The position numbers were made by a program, and so were the translations under genes. Shown here one piece after another: positions 27,879-36,543 of a stretch of 64,000 nucleotides of DNA (position 1 is the stretch's first letter; every line of letters begins with the position of its first letter). Under the pieces are notes generated by a model. The model worked only from the letters and a program-made list of their open reading frames with translations, ran no database searches and was not told where the DNA came from. Source of the stretch: CAWGMT01 sp963823675 (lineage in GTDB: Bacteria > Planctomycetota > Planctomycetia > Isosphaerales > Isosphaeraceae); assembly GCA_963823675.1 (NCBI GenBank), contig CAWGMT010000008.1:1426001-1490000 (forward strand). Direction: 5' to 3'.

Positions 27879-29489
27879 ATGAGACTCCCTCGAGCAAGCG
27901 GCATATTATTGCATCCAACCTCTTTGCCGGGCCCGCACGGAATCGGCGAGCTGGGCCCGGACGCCCGTCAATTCGTCGATTTCCTGGCCTCAACCGGGCA
28001 GCGGTGGTGGCAGATCCTGCCGCTGGGACCGACGGGCTACGGAAATTCGCCCTATCAGTCGCATTCGTCGTTTGCCGGCAACGGCTTGCTGATCGACCCG
28101 TTGGGCCTGATCGAGCGCGGATGGCTGCGGGCCGAGGAGCTGGATGATCGACCGACACTCCCGCTGGATCAGGTGGATTTCGACCGCGTCGCGCTTGCCA
28201 AGAATCGTTGGCTCAGCCTGGCCTTTGAACGATTCGACGCCGAGCGCAACGACCGAAGCTTCGACGACTTCCTCGCGGCCAATCGCTCCTGGCTGGAGGA
28301 CTATGCGCTCTTTCAGGCGCTCAAGGATGCCCACGATGGTCTTCCCTGGTACGAGTGGGAGCCCGGGCTGGTCGCTCGCGACCCGGCGGAGTGCGCTCGC
28401 TGGCGCCAGCGGTTGGCGACCCGGATCCGATTTCACGAATTCCTCCAGTTCGTCTTCGAGATCCAGTGGCAAAGCCTCAAGGCCTATTGCCGGGAACGAG
28501 GCGTGATGCTGATCGGCGACCTGCCGATTTTCGTGGCTCACGACAGCGCGTGCGTCTGGTCCCATCCGGAGCTTTTTTTCCTGGACGATCAGGGACGGCC
28601 CTCGGCGGTCGCGGGAGTGCCGCCGGACTATTTCAGCGAGACGGGCCAGCTATGGGGCAATCCCCTCTATCGCTGGGATGTCCACGCCGCGGAAGATTAT
28701 TCGTGGTGGGTCGACCGCATTCGTTTCTTGCTCGCCCGGGTCGACCTGATCCGGATCGACCATTTTCGCGGGTTCGAGGCTTACTGGGAGATTCCCGCCG
28801 GCTCGCCGACGGCGGCCTCGGGACGATGGGTCAACGGACCGGGCGCGGCCTTCTTCGAATCGCTGCGCCGCCGGCTGGGCTCTCTCCCGTTGATCGCGGA
28901 AGATCTGGGCGTGATCACACCCGCGGTCGAAGCCCTGCGCGACGATTTCGGCCTGCCGGGGATGCGCGTGCTCCAGTTCGCCTTCGGCGCCGATCCCGGA
29001 GCCGATACCTATCTGCCGCATTGTTTCGTGAATCACTGCTTCGTTTACACCGGCACGCACGACAACGACACTACGGTCGGCTGGCTCACCGCCACCGACG
29101 TCGCCACCACTCAGTCGCGGGCCGAGGTGAAGGCCGAGCGGGCGTTCGTGCAGCGCTACGTGGATCGCAAGAACGGCGACATCCACTGGGCGCTGATTCG
29201 CCTGGCTCACGCATCGATCGCCGACACGGCCATCATTCCGATGCAGGACATCCTCGGTTTGGATAGTCGGGCACGGATGAACCTGCCCGGCCGAGCCGAA
29301 GGAAACTGGCGGTGGCGATTTCAGTGGGAGCAGCTCGGCACCAAGGAGCGCAAGAAGCTGGCAAACCTGGCCGCCGTCTACGGCCGCTGGAACGGGCCTA
29401 TCCCGGCGAAGCTGAATCCGCGCTTCCGCCCCCCACCCCGGCCGGAGCCGGCGAGTCGGAAGCCCGGACAGCCCGCCCCGAATCAGTGA
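27879..29489 (+). CDS. malQ: 4-alpha-glucanotransferase (amylomaltase)
   Basis: 536 residues, GH77. It transfers alpha-1,4-glucan segments between maltodextrins in glycogen/maltose metabolism. The N-terminus 'ASGILLHPTSLPGPHGIGEL' and 'WWQILPLGPTGYGNSPYQ' are diagnostic. Catalytic loops: 'LIRIDHFRGFEAYWE' (nucleophile Asp), 'LPLIAEDLGVITP' (acid/base Glu), 'YTGTHDNDTTVGW' (transition-state Asp), and 'PMQDILGLDSRARMNLPG'. A GGAG at 27866-27869 lies 9 bp before the ATG. Its 3' end overlaps the 3' end of the converging CBS gene by seven bases. The Pro/Arg-rich tail is slightly longer than usual. Confidence 0.95.
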   Translation: MRLPRASGILLHPTSLPGPHGIGELGPDARQFVDFLASTGQRWWQILPLGPTGYGNSPYQSHSSFAGNGLLIDPLGLIERGWLRAEELDDRPTLPLDQVDFDRVALAKNRWLSLAFERFDAERNDRSFDDFLAANRSWLEDYALFQALKDAHDGLPWYEWEPGLVARDPAECARWRQRLATRIRFHEFLQFVFEIQWQSLKAYCRERGVMLIGDLPIFVAHDSACVWSHPELFFLDDQGRPSAVAGVPPDYFSETGQLWGNPLYRWDVHAAEDYSWWVDRIRFLLARVDLIRIDHFRGFEAYWEIPAGSPTAASGRWVNGPGAAFFESLRRRLGSLPLIAEDLGVITPAVEALRDDFGLPGMRVLQFAFGADPGADTYLPHCFVNHCFVYTGTHDNDTTVGWLTATDVATTQSRAEVKAERAFVQRYVDRKNGDIHWALIRLAHASIADTAIIPMQDILGLDSRARMNLPGRAEGNWRWRFQWEQLGTKERKKLANLAAVYGRWNGPIPAKLNPRFRPPPRPEPASRKPGQPAPNQ

Positions 29490-29917
29490 GCCCCGTGAAT
29501 GTACGAAATCAGATGCCGATTCTCGTCATGCACTTTATCGTACTGGACCTTGATGACGTCTCCGACGGAGATGATGCCCACGAGCTGCCCGCCGCTCAAG
29601 ACAGGTACCTTGGCAATGTGGCGGCCAGACATCTTGCCCATCACTTCGTCCACATCGTCTTCAAGAAGGCACGTCACGAGGTCCTTCGTCATCACCTCGG
29701 AGACGCGCAGCCGGCCGAAGCCTTCTCCCCGGTTGTGGATCAGGCGCAGCACGTCCCGCTCGCTGAAGATGCCAACCAGACTGCCGCCATGGTCCACGAT
29801 GGGCAGGGAACCGATGTTGTGCTGGACTAGCTTGGCAATGGCCTCGCTCACGGTCGCATCACAATCGATGGCGATGACAGAGCGTCCTTTCGATTGCAGG
29901 AGATCTCGAACCAGCAT
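29483..29917 (-). CDS. Two-CBS-domain protein
   Basis: 144 residues from ATG 29917 (an in-frame ATG at 29956 adds residues without homology). Two CBS motifs: 'LLQSKGRSVIAIDCDATVSE' to 'LVGIFSERDVLRLI', and 'VSEVMTKDLVTCLLEDDVDE' to 'LVGIISVGDVIKVQ'. Such stand-alone pairs bind adenine nucleotides and serve as energy sensors or regulators. No partner enzyme is adjacent. Confidence 0.9.
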   Translation of the reverse strand: MLVRDLLQSKGRSVIAIDCDATVSEAIAKLVQHNIGSLPIVDHGGSLVGIFSERDVLRLIHNRGEGFGRLRVSEVMTKDLVTCLLEDDVDEVMGKMSGRHIAKVPVLSGGQLVGIISVGDVIKVQYDKVHDENRHLISYIHGAH

Positions 29918-30099
29918 GGGACTTCTCCGAGATATGGGGCTTGCGAGCGTAACCAACGGGTTGAGATTCGACCCAGCGACTCACTCGACCTGCGATTCGG
30001 AAGTGAAACGTCTGGCTATCGTGACATTCTTTCGCCGATTGTGCAAAACATTTTTGTGAGTTTTCAAGCTCTGGCAACCGACACGGAGGTTCTGGGCCA

Positions 30100-31605
30100 A
30101 TGGATGACGGATTCATTCGCTGGCGGCTCGGGCCGGGCTCAACGATTTCGGCCGGGTTCTTCACGCTGCTCGTCCTGACGTTCTTGATTCGGGCCTGGCG
30201 CGCCGACCAGCCGATCGTCGAGAACTACGTGGGACGCCAGATTCCGACGGCGATGGTCGCGCGCAACCTCGAACGGGGCTCGGGGTTCTTCCGGCCCCAG
30301 CTCGACACGGCGCCCTTTCCCAACTACTTCGTCGTCGAGCCGCCGCTCTACCAGTTGGCCGTCGTGAATCTGAGGCGCGCGACCGGCCTGAGCCTGGGGG
30401 CGGCCGGACGAATCGTCTCGGCCCTGGCGATGACGCTGGGCGCCTGGGGGCTCTTCGACCTCGTGCTCCGCCGCCGCGGCGCGCGGGCCGCCCTGCTGGC
30501 CGCCCTTGCCTTCGCGATCTTTCCCCTCACCATCCGCTACGGCCGAGCCTTTCAACCCGACGCCTTGATGCTGGGAGCCGTCCTGGCCGGTCTGGCATGT
30601 TGGGACCGATCCGAATGCCACGGGGGATCCGGGTGGCTCCTGGCCGGCTGGTGCCTGCTGGCTCTGGCGATCGCGGTCAAGATCATCGCCGGCTTTCTCC
30701 TGGTCCCGCTCTGTCTGACGATTCTGCGCGCCCGCCGGGCCAAGGACCTGGCCGCTGCCGCCGCGACGCTCTTGCCCGCACTGGCCTGGTACATCTGGGC
30801 ATACCACCTGATCCAATCGGGAGGCGGCTCCCACGCCTCGGCCGACAACCAGGCCGTCTGGCTGGGCCTCCGAGGCCCCGCGGCAATCTTCAAGAAGGAA
30901 ACCCTGGTCTGGGTGAGCTGGTTCTTGCTGGTCCGGGCGTTCACTCCCATCGGCCTGGCGCTGACACTGATCGGCTTCTGGAACGACAGGGACCGGCGCG
31001 ACCGGCTCTTTCAGGTCTGGGGGATCTCGACGCTGGTCGTCATGGCCGTTCTGGCCGAAAAGCTGCACCACGAGTATTACTGGCTGTTCCTGGCCCCGGC
31101 GGCCGCCTTCGGAATCGGGATCGCACTCGATCGACTCGCGATCCGTTCCGGCCGCTTCGCCACGCTCGGGGGACTGGCACTGCTCGTCCTCTGCGCGATC
31201 CAGGTACGGTCCACCTGGCGGATGCCGGCCGACTGGGTGGGAATTCGGTCTGCGGCCGGCATCGTCGCGACCATCGTACCGCCCGAGGATTGGATCGCCT
31301 CTCCCGAAGCACTCCTTTACGAAGCCGATCGCCGCGGCTGTCGCATGGAATGGACGGCCCCCGCCGTGCGCAGAGCCGCCGGGGAGTGGCGGGCCGGCAA
31401 TCGAGTCGAGAGCCCCGCCGGACTTCTCGAATACTACCGAGAGCAAGGCGCTCGTTATTTCGCTGATCTGGGGAGCGCAAGCGATGACCCGCGGCGAATG
31501 GCCTTGCATGAGTTCGTGCGGCGACGATACAAGGTCATAGTGGACCAACCCGATGTCATCGTCGCCGATCTGGTCAATTCCGGGATACGGCCGCATGCCA
31601 ACTGA
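30100..31605 (+). CDS. Multi-pass membrane glycosyltransferase-like protein (GT39/PMT-type)
   Basis: 501 residues with about ten hydrophobic segments from residue 15 to 370, then a soluble C-terminal part. The first extracytoplasmic loop has 'FLIRAWRADQPIVENYVGRQ' and 'FPNYFVVEPPLYQL', and 'IRYGRAFQPDALML' follows, a layout like ArnT/PMT-family polyprenol-dependent glycosyltransferases. The first-loop catalytic acidic pair is not textbook (D/E-rich but without a clear DE), so the call is by architecture. Its stop overlaps panB by 11 bases, indicating translational coupling. Confidence 0.65.
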   Translation: MDDGFIRWRLGPGSTISAGFFTLLVLTFLIRAWRADQPIVENYVGRQIPTAMVARNLERGSGFFRPQLDTAPFPNYFVVEPPLYQLAVVNLRRATGLSLGAAGRIVSALAMTLGAWGLFDLVLRRRGARAALLAALAFAIFPLTIRYGRAFQPDALMLGAVLAGLACWDRSECHGGSGWLLAGWCLLALAIAVKIIAGFLLVPLCLTILRARRAKDLAAAAATLLPALAWYIWAYHLIQSGGGSHASADNQAVWLGLRGPAAIFKKETLVWVSWFLLVRAFTPIGLALTLIGFWNDRDRRDRLFQVWGISTLVVMAVLAEKLHHEYYWLFLAPAAAFGIGIALDRLAIRSGRFATLGGLALLVLCAIQVRSTWRMPADWVGIRSAAGIVATIVPPEDWIASPEALLYEADRRGCRMEWTAPAVRRAAGEWRAGNRVESPAGLLEYYREQGARYFADLGSASDDPRRMALHEFVRRRYKVIVDQPDVIVADLVNSGIRPHAN

Positions 31606-32395
31606 AATCCGGCAGGTCACGGTTCCTGAGTTCACCGCCTGGAAGTCGCAAGGCCGCCGGATCAGCGTGCTGACGGCCTATGATTTCCCGACAGCCAGGC
31701 TGCTGGACGCCTCCGGCGTCGATTGCCTGCTGGTGGGCGACTCGCTGGGCACGGTGGTTCAAGGGTGGGAGACGACCCTGCGCGTGACTTTCGATCAGAT
31801 CCTCTATCATGCGGAAATGGTCGCCCGTGCCGCCAAGCGCGCGCTGGTGGTGGCCGACATGCCGTTTCTGAGCTATCAAGTCTCGACGCGGCAGGCCTTG
31901 CGATCGGCCGGCCGCGTCCTCAAGGAGACCGACTGCCAGGCGGTCAAGCTCGAGGGAGGCCGCAAGATTGCCCCGACCGTGAGGGCGCTGGTCGAGGCCG
32001 AGATCCCGGTGATGGGGCACGTCGGCCTGACCCCGCAGGCGGTCCGGCGGCTGGGCGGTTACAAGGTTCAGCGGTCCGCCGACCAGATCTTCGCCGACGC
32101 TCGGGCCGTCGCCGATGCGGGAGCCTTCGCAGTCGTGCTCGAATGCATTCCCCGCGACCTGGCCGCCCGGATCACGGCGGAAGTACCCATCCCCACGATC
32201 GGCATCGGCGCCGGCCCCAACTGCGACGGGCAGGTGCTGGTCATCCACGACCTGCTCGGACTTTCAGGCGGCTTTCAGCCCAAGTTCGTCCGGAGGTACG
32301 CCGACCTCGGCGACCAGATCAGCGCGGCCGTCGCCGGTTACATCCGCGATGTTTCCGAGGGCCGCTTTCCCGGCAATGACGAGAGCTTTCGATAG
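31595..32395 (+). CDS. panB: 3-methyl-2-oxobutanoate hydroxymethyltransferase
   Basis: 266 residues; makes ketopantoate from alpha-ketoisovalerate and methylene-THF in pantothenate/CoA synthesis. Signatures: 'ISVLTAYDFPTARLLD', 'VDCLLVGDSLGTVVQGW' (Mg-binding Asp), 'VVADMPFLSYQ', 'QAVKLEGG', 'PVMGHVGLTPQ', 'VLECIPRDLA' (catalytic Glu) and 'IPTIGIGAGPNCDGQVLV'. ATG 31595 gives the normal family start; it sits inside the end of the preceding gene. The upstream ATG at 31553 would add 14 unrelated residues. Confidence 0.96.
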   Translation: MPTEIRQVTVPEFTAWKSQGRRISVLTAYDFPTARLLDASGVDCLLVGDSLGTVVQGWETTLRVTFDQILYHAEMVARAAKRALVVADMPFLSYQVSTRQALRSAGRVLKETDCQAVKLEGGRKIAPTVRALVEAEIPVMGHVGLTPQAVRRLGGYKVQRSADQIFADARAVADAGAFAVVLECIPRDLAARITAEVPIPTIGIGAGPNCDGQVLVIHDLLGLSGGFQPKFVRRYADLGDQISAAVAGYIRDVSEGRFPGNDESFR

Positions 32396-32417
32396 GCGCG
32401 GCCTTTGGCCGCCGCCA

Positions 32418-32482
32418 AATCCAAAACCCAAAATCCAAGATTTCCAAAGCAATTCAAAATCCGAACCTCGAAATCCAAAGAG
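32418..32482. repeat. A/C-rich low-complexity 'aaatccaaa' tract
   Basis: Variants of 'aaatccaaa' and 'caaaatccaa' recur between panB and the following gene. The tract is simple-sequence-like and non-coding. Confidence 0.6.
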
Positions 32483-32565
32483 CCGAGGTTCTGCAGAATC
32501 TGCACGAGATGCGCAGATTTTGCGCGTCAGGACAACAGAGGCGCGGCGTCCGGCCGCGACTAAAC

Positions 32566-32928
32566 ATGAACGCCACTGTCCAAGCCGAGCTCCTGCGTAA
32601 GAAGTGTGTCCCGTGCGAGGGCGGCCTGCCGCCGCTGTCGCGCGGCGAGGCCGAGTCGCTGCTCGCCGGTGCAACGGGCTGGTCGCTCGATGCCAGTGCC
32701 CAGCGGATTTCCCGGTCCTGGACCGTCAAGAACTTCATGGCGGGAATCGACTTTTTCACCAAAGTCGCCGCGCTCGCCGAAGACGAGGGGCACCACCCCG
32801 ACCTCCATCTCGAAGGATACCGCAGCGTCTCGATCGTGATCTGGACCCATGCCGTCGGCGGATTGACCGAAAACGACTTCATCCTCGCCGCCAAGATCAA
32901 CGAGGTGCCGGTTCAGGTTCGGAAATGA
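32566..32928 (+). CDS. 4a-hydroxytetrahydrobiopterin dehydratase
   Basis: 120 residues, canonical pterin carbinolamine dehydratase. Signature 'AEDEGHHPDLHLEGYRSVSI' (HH pair), then 'WTHAVGGLTENDFILAAKIN' (His and Asp). The N-terminal extension has 'KKCVPCEGGLPPLSRGEAES', seen in many bacterial members. Start taken at ATG 32566, where homology begins; ATG 32509 adds unrelated residues. No phenylalanine hydroxylase gene is adjacent. It is clearly distinct from the divergent paralogue at 3920. Confidence 0.93.
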   Translation: MNATVQAELLRKKCVPCEGGLPPLSRGEAESLLAGATGWSLDASAQRISRSWTVKNFMAGIDFFTKVAALAEDEGHHPDLHLEGYRSVSIVIWTHAVGGLTENDFILAAKINEVPVQVRK

Positions 32929-33189
32929 CTACGCTCACAGGGAGGGAGAGGTGACTGTCGACGAAGTAGAGGATGTGATTCGCAATCACCCCGGCAGTCA
33001 CGACGACCCGCACGCGTACAGTATGGATCGACTCGGTACAACAGTGCCATTCGCCGTTTGTCTTGCTTTTGGCGCGGGGGGAAGACATCTGTTGTCAGCG
33101 CCTTCAGAAAGCCGTGCTGTCGACAGTCGAGCGAAAAGGCCTTACCCTTGGGAGAGAGGCTGGCGGCCGATCCATCCAGGAGCGCGACC

Positions 33190-33441
33190 ATGACTCACAT
33201 TGAATTGACAACGCGAGTCGGTCCCGATGGCATTCTCACGCTGAGCGTGCCAGTGGGGATGTCCGAAGCCAACCGCCTCGTCAAGGTCGTTGTCGAACCG
33301 ACCGAGCAGGCCCTCCAAAGGCCTACGAAGATGACTCAGGAGGAATGGGCGCGGTTCGTCGCGGAGACGGCCGGCGCCTGGAAGGGTGAGTTCGAGCGCC
33401 CCGACCAGGGTGAATTCGAAACTCGCGATCGATGGCCATGA
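33190..33441 (+). CDS. Putative antitoxin of a VapBC-type module
   Basis: 83 residues. The N-terminal part, 'DGILTLSVPVGMSEANRLV', resembles the short beta segment of antitoxins that pair with PIN toxins. The C-terminal part is acidic and hydrophilic (WARFVAETAGAWKGEFERPD), the usual toxin-binding tail. The stop codon region overlaps the start of the PIN-domain gene by ten bases, the standard antitoxin-toxin layout. Identification rests mostly on this context. Confidence 0.75.
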   Translation: MTHIELTTRVGPDGILTLSVPVGMSEANRLVKVVVEPTEQALQRPTKMTQEEWARFVAETAGAWKGEFERPDQGEFETRDRWP

Positions 33442-33842
33442 CCTACCTTCCCGACACCAATGCCTGGATCAGTTATCTGCGCCAGAAAAATGCGGCCCTG
33501 GTCCAGCGGTTCCTCAACACCGACCCCGTGGACTTCCGCCTTTGCTCGGTTGTCCTTGGCGAATTGCTTTACGGCGTCCATCACGGCCCCCGGTCGTACC
33601 AAGCCCATAACATGAGCCTCCTCGTGCAGGTGAGGCAGCGATTCGCCTCGCTCCCGTTCGACGACTTTGCCGCTCAGGAATACGGGAAGCTGCGAGCGGA
33701 CCTGGCCGCCCAGGGTGCAGTCATCGGCCCCAATGATCTCATGATCGCGGCCGTCGCGCTGGCCGACGGGTTGATTCTCATCACGCACAACACCGCTGAA
33801 TTCGGTCGAGTGCCAGGGCTGACGGTTGAGGACTGGCAGTAG
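33432..33842 (+). CDS. PIN-domain ribonuclease toxin (VapC-like)
   Basis: 136 residues. Acidic PIN residues are all present: Asp8 in 'YLPDTNAWISYL', Glu44 in 'VVLGELLYGV', Asp102 in 'IGPNDLMIAAVAL', plus the 'LITHNTAEFGRVPGL' segment with the conserved Thr-His-Asn. Length is normal. It likely cleaves tRNA or rRNA when freed from the antitoxin encoded immediately upstream with a ten-base overlap. Confidence 0.92.
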   Translation: MAMTYLPDTNAWISYLRQKNAALVQRFLNTDPVDFRLCSVVLGELLYGVHHGPRSYQAHNMSLLVQVRQRFASLPFDDFAAQEYGKLRADLAAQGAVIGPNDLMIAAVALADGLILITHNTAEFGRVPGLTVEDWQ

Positions 33843-34029
33843 CGCGGTCAAGGCTTTGCCGCACGACGAGATCTCCCCGGCTGGCCACCCAGTGCAGGTC
33901 GCTATCGGCACCGCGTCGAACCACTGTTGCTGGCTCAGTTGCGGAGTGGAACCGCCGGGAGATTTTTCGACGTTCGTCGGAATCCTGGCCGCTGGGTGAC
34001 ACACCGGCGAGGCCAACGTGGAGGCCGAA

Positions 34030-34275
34030 TCAGACTCCGAGCTGGTCCAGGGTGTTCAGGTCCGAATCGAGATCATCCACGGTTGGACGATACAGGGCGA
34101 TGTGCCTGGCGCGTAACCCCTGCTCGAATGCGACCCTGGAAAGCTGGGCCAGGCGGGCCCCCGACCACAGTCTTAGTTTGCCGACATCGAACAGCCGGCA
34201 GGCAATCTCCACCAGCGCCTCGCCCGCGCTCAACCCCGCTTCGAACAAGGTCTCATCCGAAATCACGACCGGCAT
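34030..34275 (-). CDS. UPF0175-family antitoxin-like protein (orphan)
   Basis: 81 residues from ATG 34275. 'MPVVISDETLFEAGLSAGEA' then 'LVEIACRLFDVGKL', 'ARLAQLSRVAFEQGLRAR' and 'YRPTVDDLDSDLNTLDQL' match the UPF0175 pattern, a helix-turn-helix antitoxin group usually paired with a PIN toxin. No toxin reading frame follows it. The frame is open upstream to 34506, but the added residues look unrelated. It converges on the VapC gene, 187 bp away, which already has its own antitoxin. Confidence 0.8.
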   Translation of the reverse strand: MPVVISDETLFEAGLSAGEALVEIACRLFDVGKLRLWSGARLAQLSRVAFEQGLRARHIALYRPTVDDLDSDLNTLDQLGV

Positions 34276-34655
34276 GGTGAATTCTCGTTCGCCAAAGAAG
34301 GAATTCGATCGATTGAATTCTATTGCAGAACAGCCGGTCTTCGCCACTCCGTGACACCTCTTCAAGGCAATACCGGCGTATCCCGCGTACTTATCCTGCG
34401 GGACGTTTTCATACACCCACACTTCCGGCGGCGGAAGTTCGGCGGCCCCCTCGGTCCCCGGGACGTCGTAGTTTGGTACACTGATCATGAAAGCCAGGGG
34501 AGGCATCAGGATCGGCGAATCGGCCGCTTTGACGCGGCCGAGGTGGACTGGCCTATGAACACTGCCCTGGCAACGGAACTGACGGACATAATCACGTCCT
34601 GCTCCCGCTTGGCCCCTGTCCTTTGTGCCAGGGACTCGGGAGGCTGCGGATAAAG

Positions 34656-35699
34656 GTGAGCCACGTGGCGGATTTGACGGCTTACGAGATGCAGCGGGTG
34701 CGGGCGATCGCGCGCTGGAAGGGCGAGATCCCGGGGCGGGTGTCGCGGGCGCTGCACATCATTCGGCGGCCGCTCGGGCGGCTTGGCGCCACACTGATCC
34801 CAGAGAACATCACGCGCAAGGCTCTCGACTCTCTCGAAGCGAAGCTGGACGCCGACCGCCAAGTGCAGGAGGTGTTGCGCGAGGCTCAAGCCGGGTCGGT
34901 CCAGGAGATGAGCCGCCGATCACTTGAGGAATGCGCCCGTTTGGCGAAACACTTTGCTGTCCGCGCCGAGCAGCGCGCCATGCTCATGGGTGCCGCAGCG
35001 GGGGCGGGCGGTGTGGTGACCGAGGTGGCCGGAATCCCCCTGCTCCTGGCCGCTGCGCTCCGGTCGATTCACCGCACCGGTCTCTGCTACGGCTACCGGC
35101 TGGGAGCGGAGTCCGACCGGCGCTACCTGCTGGGCATTCTCGAGCTTTCGACCGTCAACGACCCGGTGCGCCGGCTTCAGGTCCGCAGGCAGCTCACCCG
35201 GATGGAGCAGGGCGCGGAAGACAACGGTGCGCCGCCGATCGCCTTGGAGGGCATCGAGCGCGGCCTGACCGCCGACCTGGCGCTGGAGGTGGTGCCGATC
35301 CTGGGTGACGCGGTGACGATCCTGCTGGATTACTCGCTGATGAAGCGGGTCAACCGGACGGCGCGGCGAGTGTTCGAAGAGCGCTGGCTCCGCGATGCCG
35401 CCAAGATTGATGGCGAGATCGCACCGGCTCTAGAACACCCCCGCGACGACGCGCTGCGGACTCTCGGCGACCTGGCCGGCCACGCAGTCTATCTCACGAG
35501 CTTCGGCGTGAGCTTCGGCGTCACTGTGCCGTTCGCGCTCGCGGGCCAGGCGGCGCGCTGGCTGCCCGGCCCCGTTGCCCGGGGGGCCCGCGACGGCGCG
35601 CGCGACGCCGTGCGCTCGGTCAATCAGCTTCATGCCGGCAGGCGCCGCTACGACGACCAGGTCCCTGCGCTTGTCCCTTTGCAGGCCGCGTCAACCTGA
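34656..35699 (+). CDS. EcsC-family protein
   Basis: 347 residues. GTG 34656 is chosen because GGGAGG lies at 34638-34643; a TTG at 34623 is the only other candidate. EcsC-like features: 'AGAGGVVTEVAGIPLLLAAA' (glycine-rich hydrophobic helix) and 'VPILGDAVTILLDYSLMKRV', which form the conserved hydrophobic core of this family. Function is unknown; the family is named for a protein encoded next to an ABC transporter in Bacillus, but no transporter is adjacent here. C-terminus has one more hydrophobic stretch (VYLTSFGVSFGVTVPFALAG). Confidence 0.75.
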   Translation: MSHVADLTAYEMQRVRAIARWKGEIPGRVSRALHIIRRPLGRLGATLIPENITRKALDSLEAKLDADRQVQEVLREAQAGSVQEMSRRSLEECARLAKHFAVRAEQRAMLMGAAAGAGGVVTEVAGIPLLLAAALRSIHRTGLCYGYRLGAESDRRYLLGILELSTVNDPVRRLQVRRQLTRMEQGAEDNGAPPIALEGIERGLTADLALEVVPILGDAVTILLDYSLMKRVNRTARRVFEERWLRDAAKIDGEIAPALEHPRDDALRTLGDLAGHAVYLTSFGVSFGVTVPFALAGQAARWLPGPVARGARDGARDAVRSVNQLHAGRRRYDDQVPALVPLQAAST

Positions 35700-36543
35700 T
35701 GACCGGGTCCAAAAAAGCACAAGACAGCGAGGGATACTGAGGGAGCGAGCGGTTCTTGCTGCGCGTCGGGCTCCCCTCGACGATCCCGGAGTTCCGGTGA
35801 GAATCCTCCTGCGTGGGCTCAGTAAGTGCTGACAAGCTCCATCACGCCTTTCCAGAACCGTTGGTAGGAGTGATGACGAACCCCGCACTACGCCGAGTGT
35901 GGCGTCGCGCTAACCGATCTCAGCCCGACGGACGTCCTTCCCCAGGCCGATCTCTTCGACCCCTGAGACGACGACCGCAGCCAGAGGCTGATGACCGCCG
36001 TCGATCCCATCAACCGCCGCCTGCTCCGCGATACGGTCGTTGACGCCGGCTCCGGTATCCGCCGCGACTGGAAAGGCGTCGCCACGATGAAAACCCAGTA
36101 CGTCACGACCGACTGGCGGCGGCTACTCCCGGTCAAGGCGTAAGCTCACGCCGCAGGCACGCATTCACTCCGGCCGATCGTTGCCCGGATTATTCACCAG
36201 CCTCCCGACCGGGTACCTTTCGCATAAGCTCCGACCAGAAGTAAGGAAATCCGTCCCAGCGTTATGAACATTTACTTTGATTGCTGTACAGAGTTCCTTA
36301 ACTCTCAAGGCCGGAAAGACTGCTTTTGCACCGGCAACCAGCCGCCAGCAACGAAAGTTTAGGTTTGATTTACGGCCCGTCAGGGCTATCACCGCCGACC
36401 GGCGCCCATCGCACGGGGGAGAACAGCGCGCGTCGGTGTCGTCGGACAAACGCGCGCAAGGTCACGGAACATGACCGCAGCAGGTTTTGTCCGCACTCCG
36501 TTTCCTCGTGCACGAAGGTTCCCGCTCGAAGCTCCCGCGCTTC
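35700..36543. other. Intergenic region with a umuC remnant
   Basis: 844 bp between the EcsC-like gene and the kinase gene end. It contains the decayed polymerase fragment listed separately. Beyond that, 36361-36397 resembles 42470-42502 ('ggtttgatttacggcccgtc' versus 'ggtttgacttaccgcccgtc'), a short dispersed repeat of unknown origin. Confidence 0.6.
35880..36143 (+). pseudogene. Remnant of a Y-family DNA polymerase (UmuC) 3' end
   Basis: One frame reads 'CGVALTDLSPTDVLPQADLF', a stop (TGA at 35967), then 'RLMTAVDPINRRLLRDTVV' and 'WKGVATMKTQYVTTDWRRLL' to a TAA at 36141. This is the conserved C-terminal tail of UmuC-type translesion polymerases, including the near-universal Tyr-Thr-Thr-x-Trp segment. 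The catalytic polymerase part is missing, and upstream sequence has an in-frame stop. A dead fragment. Confidence 0.85.

Noticed and set aside
30139..31635. 498-codon minus-strand frame opposite the GT39-like gene
   Set aside because: Gln/Gly/Pro-rich shadow without motifs; the plus strand encodes ordered TM helices and is coupled to panB.
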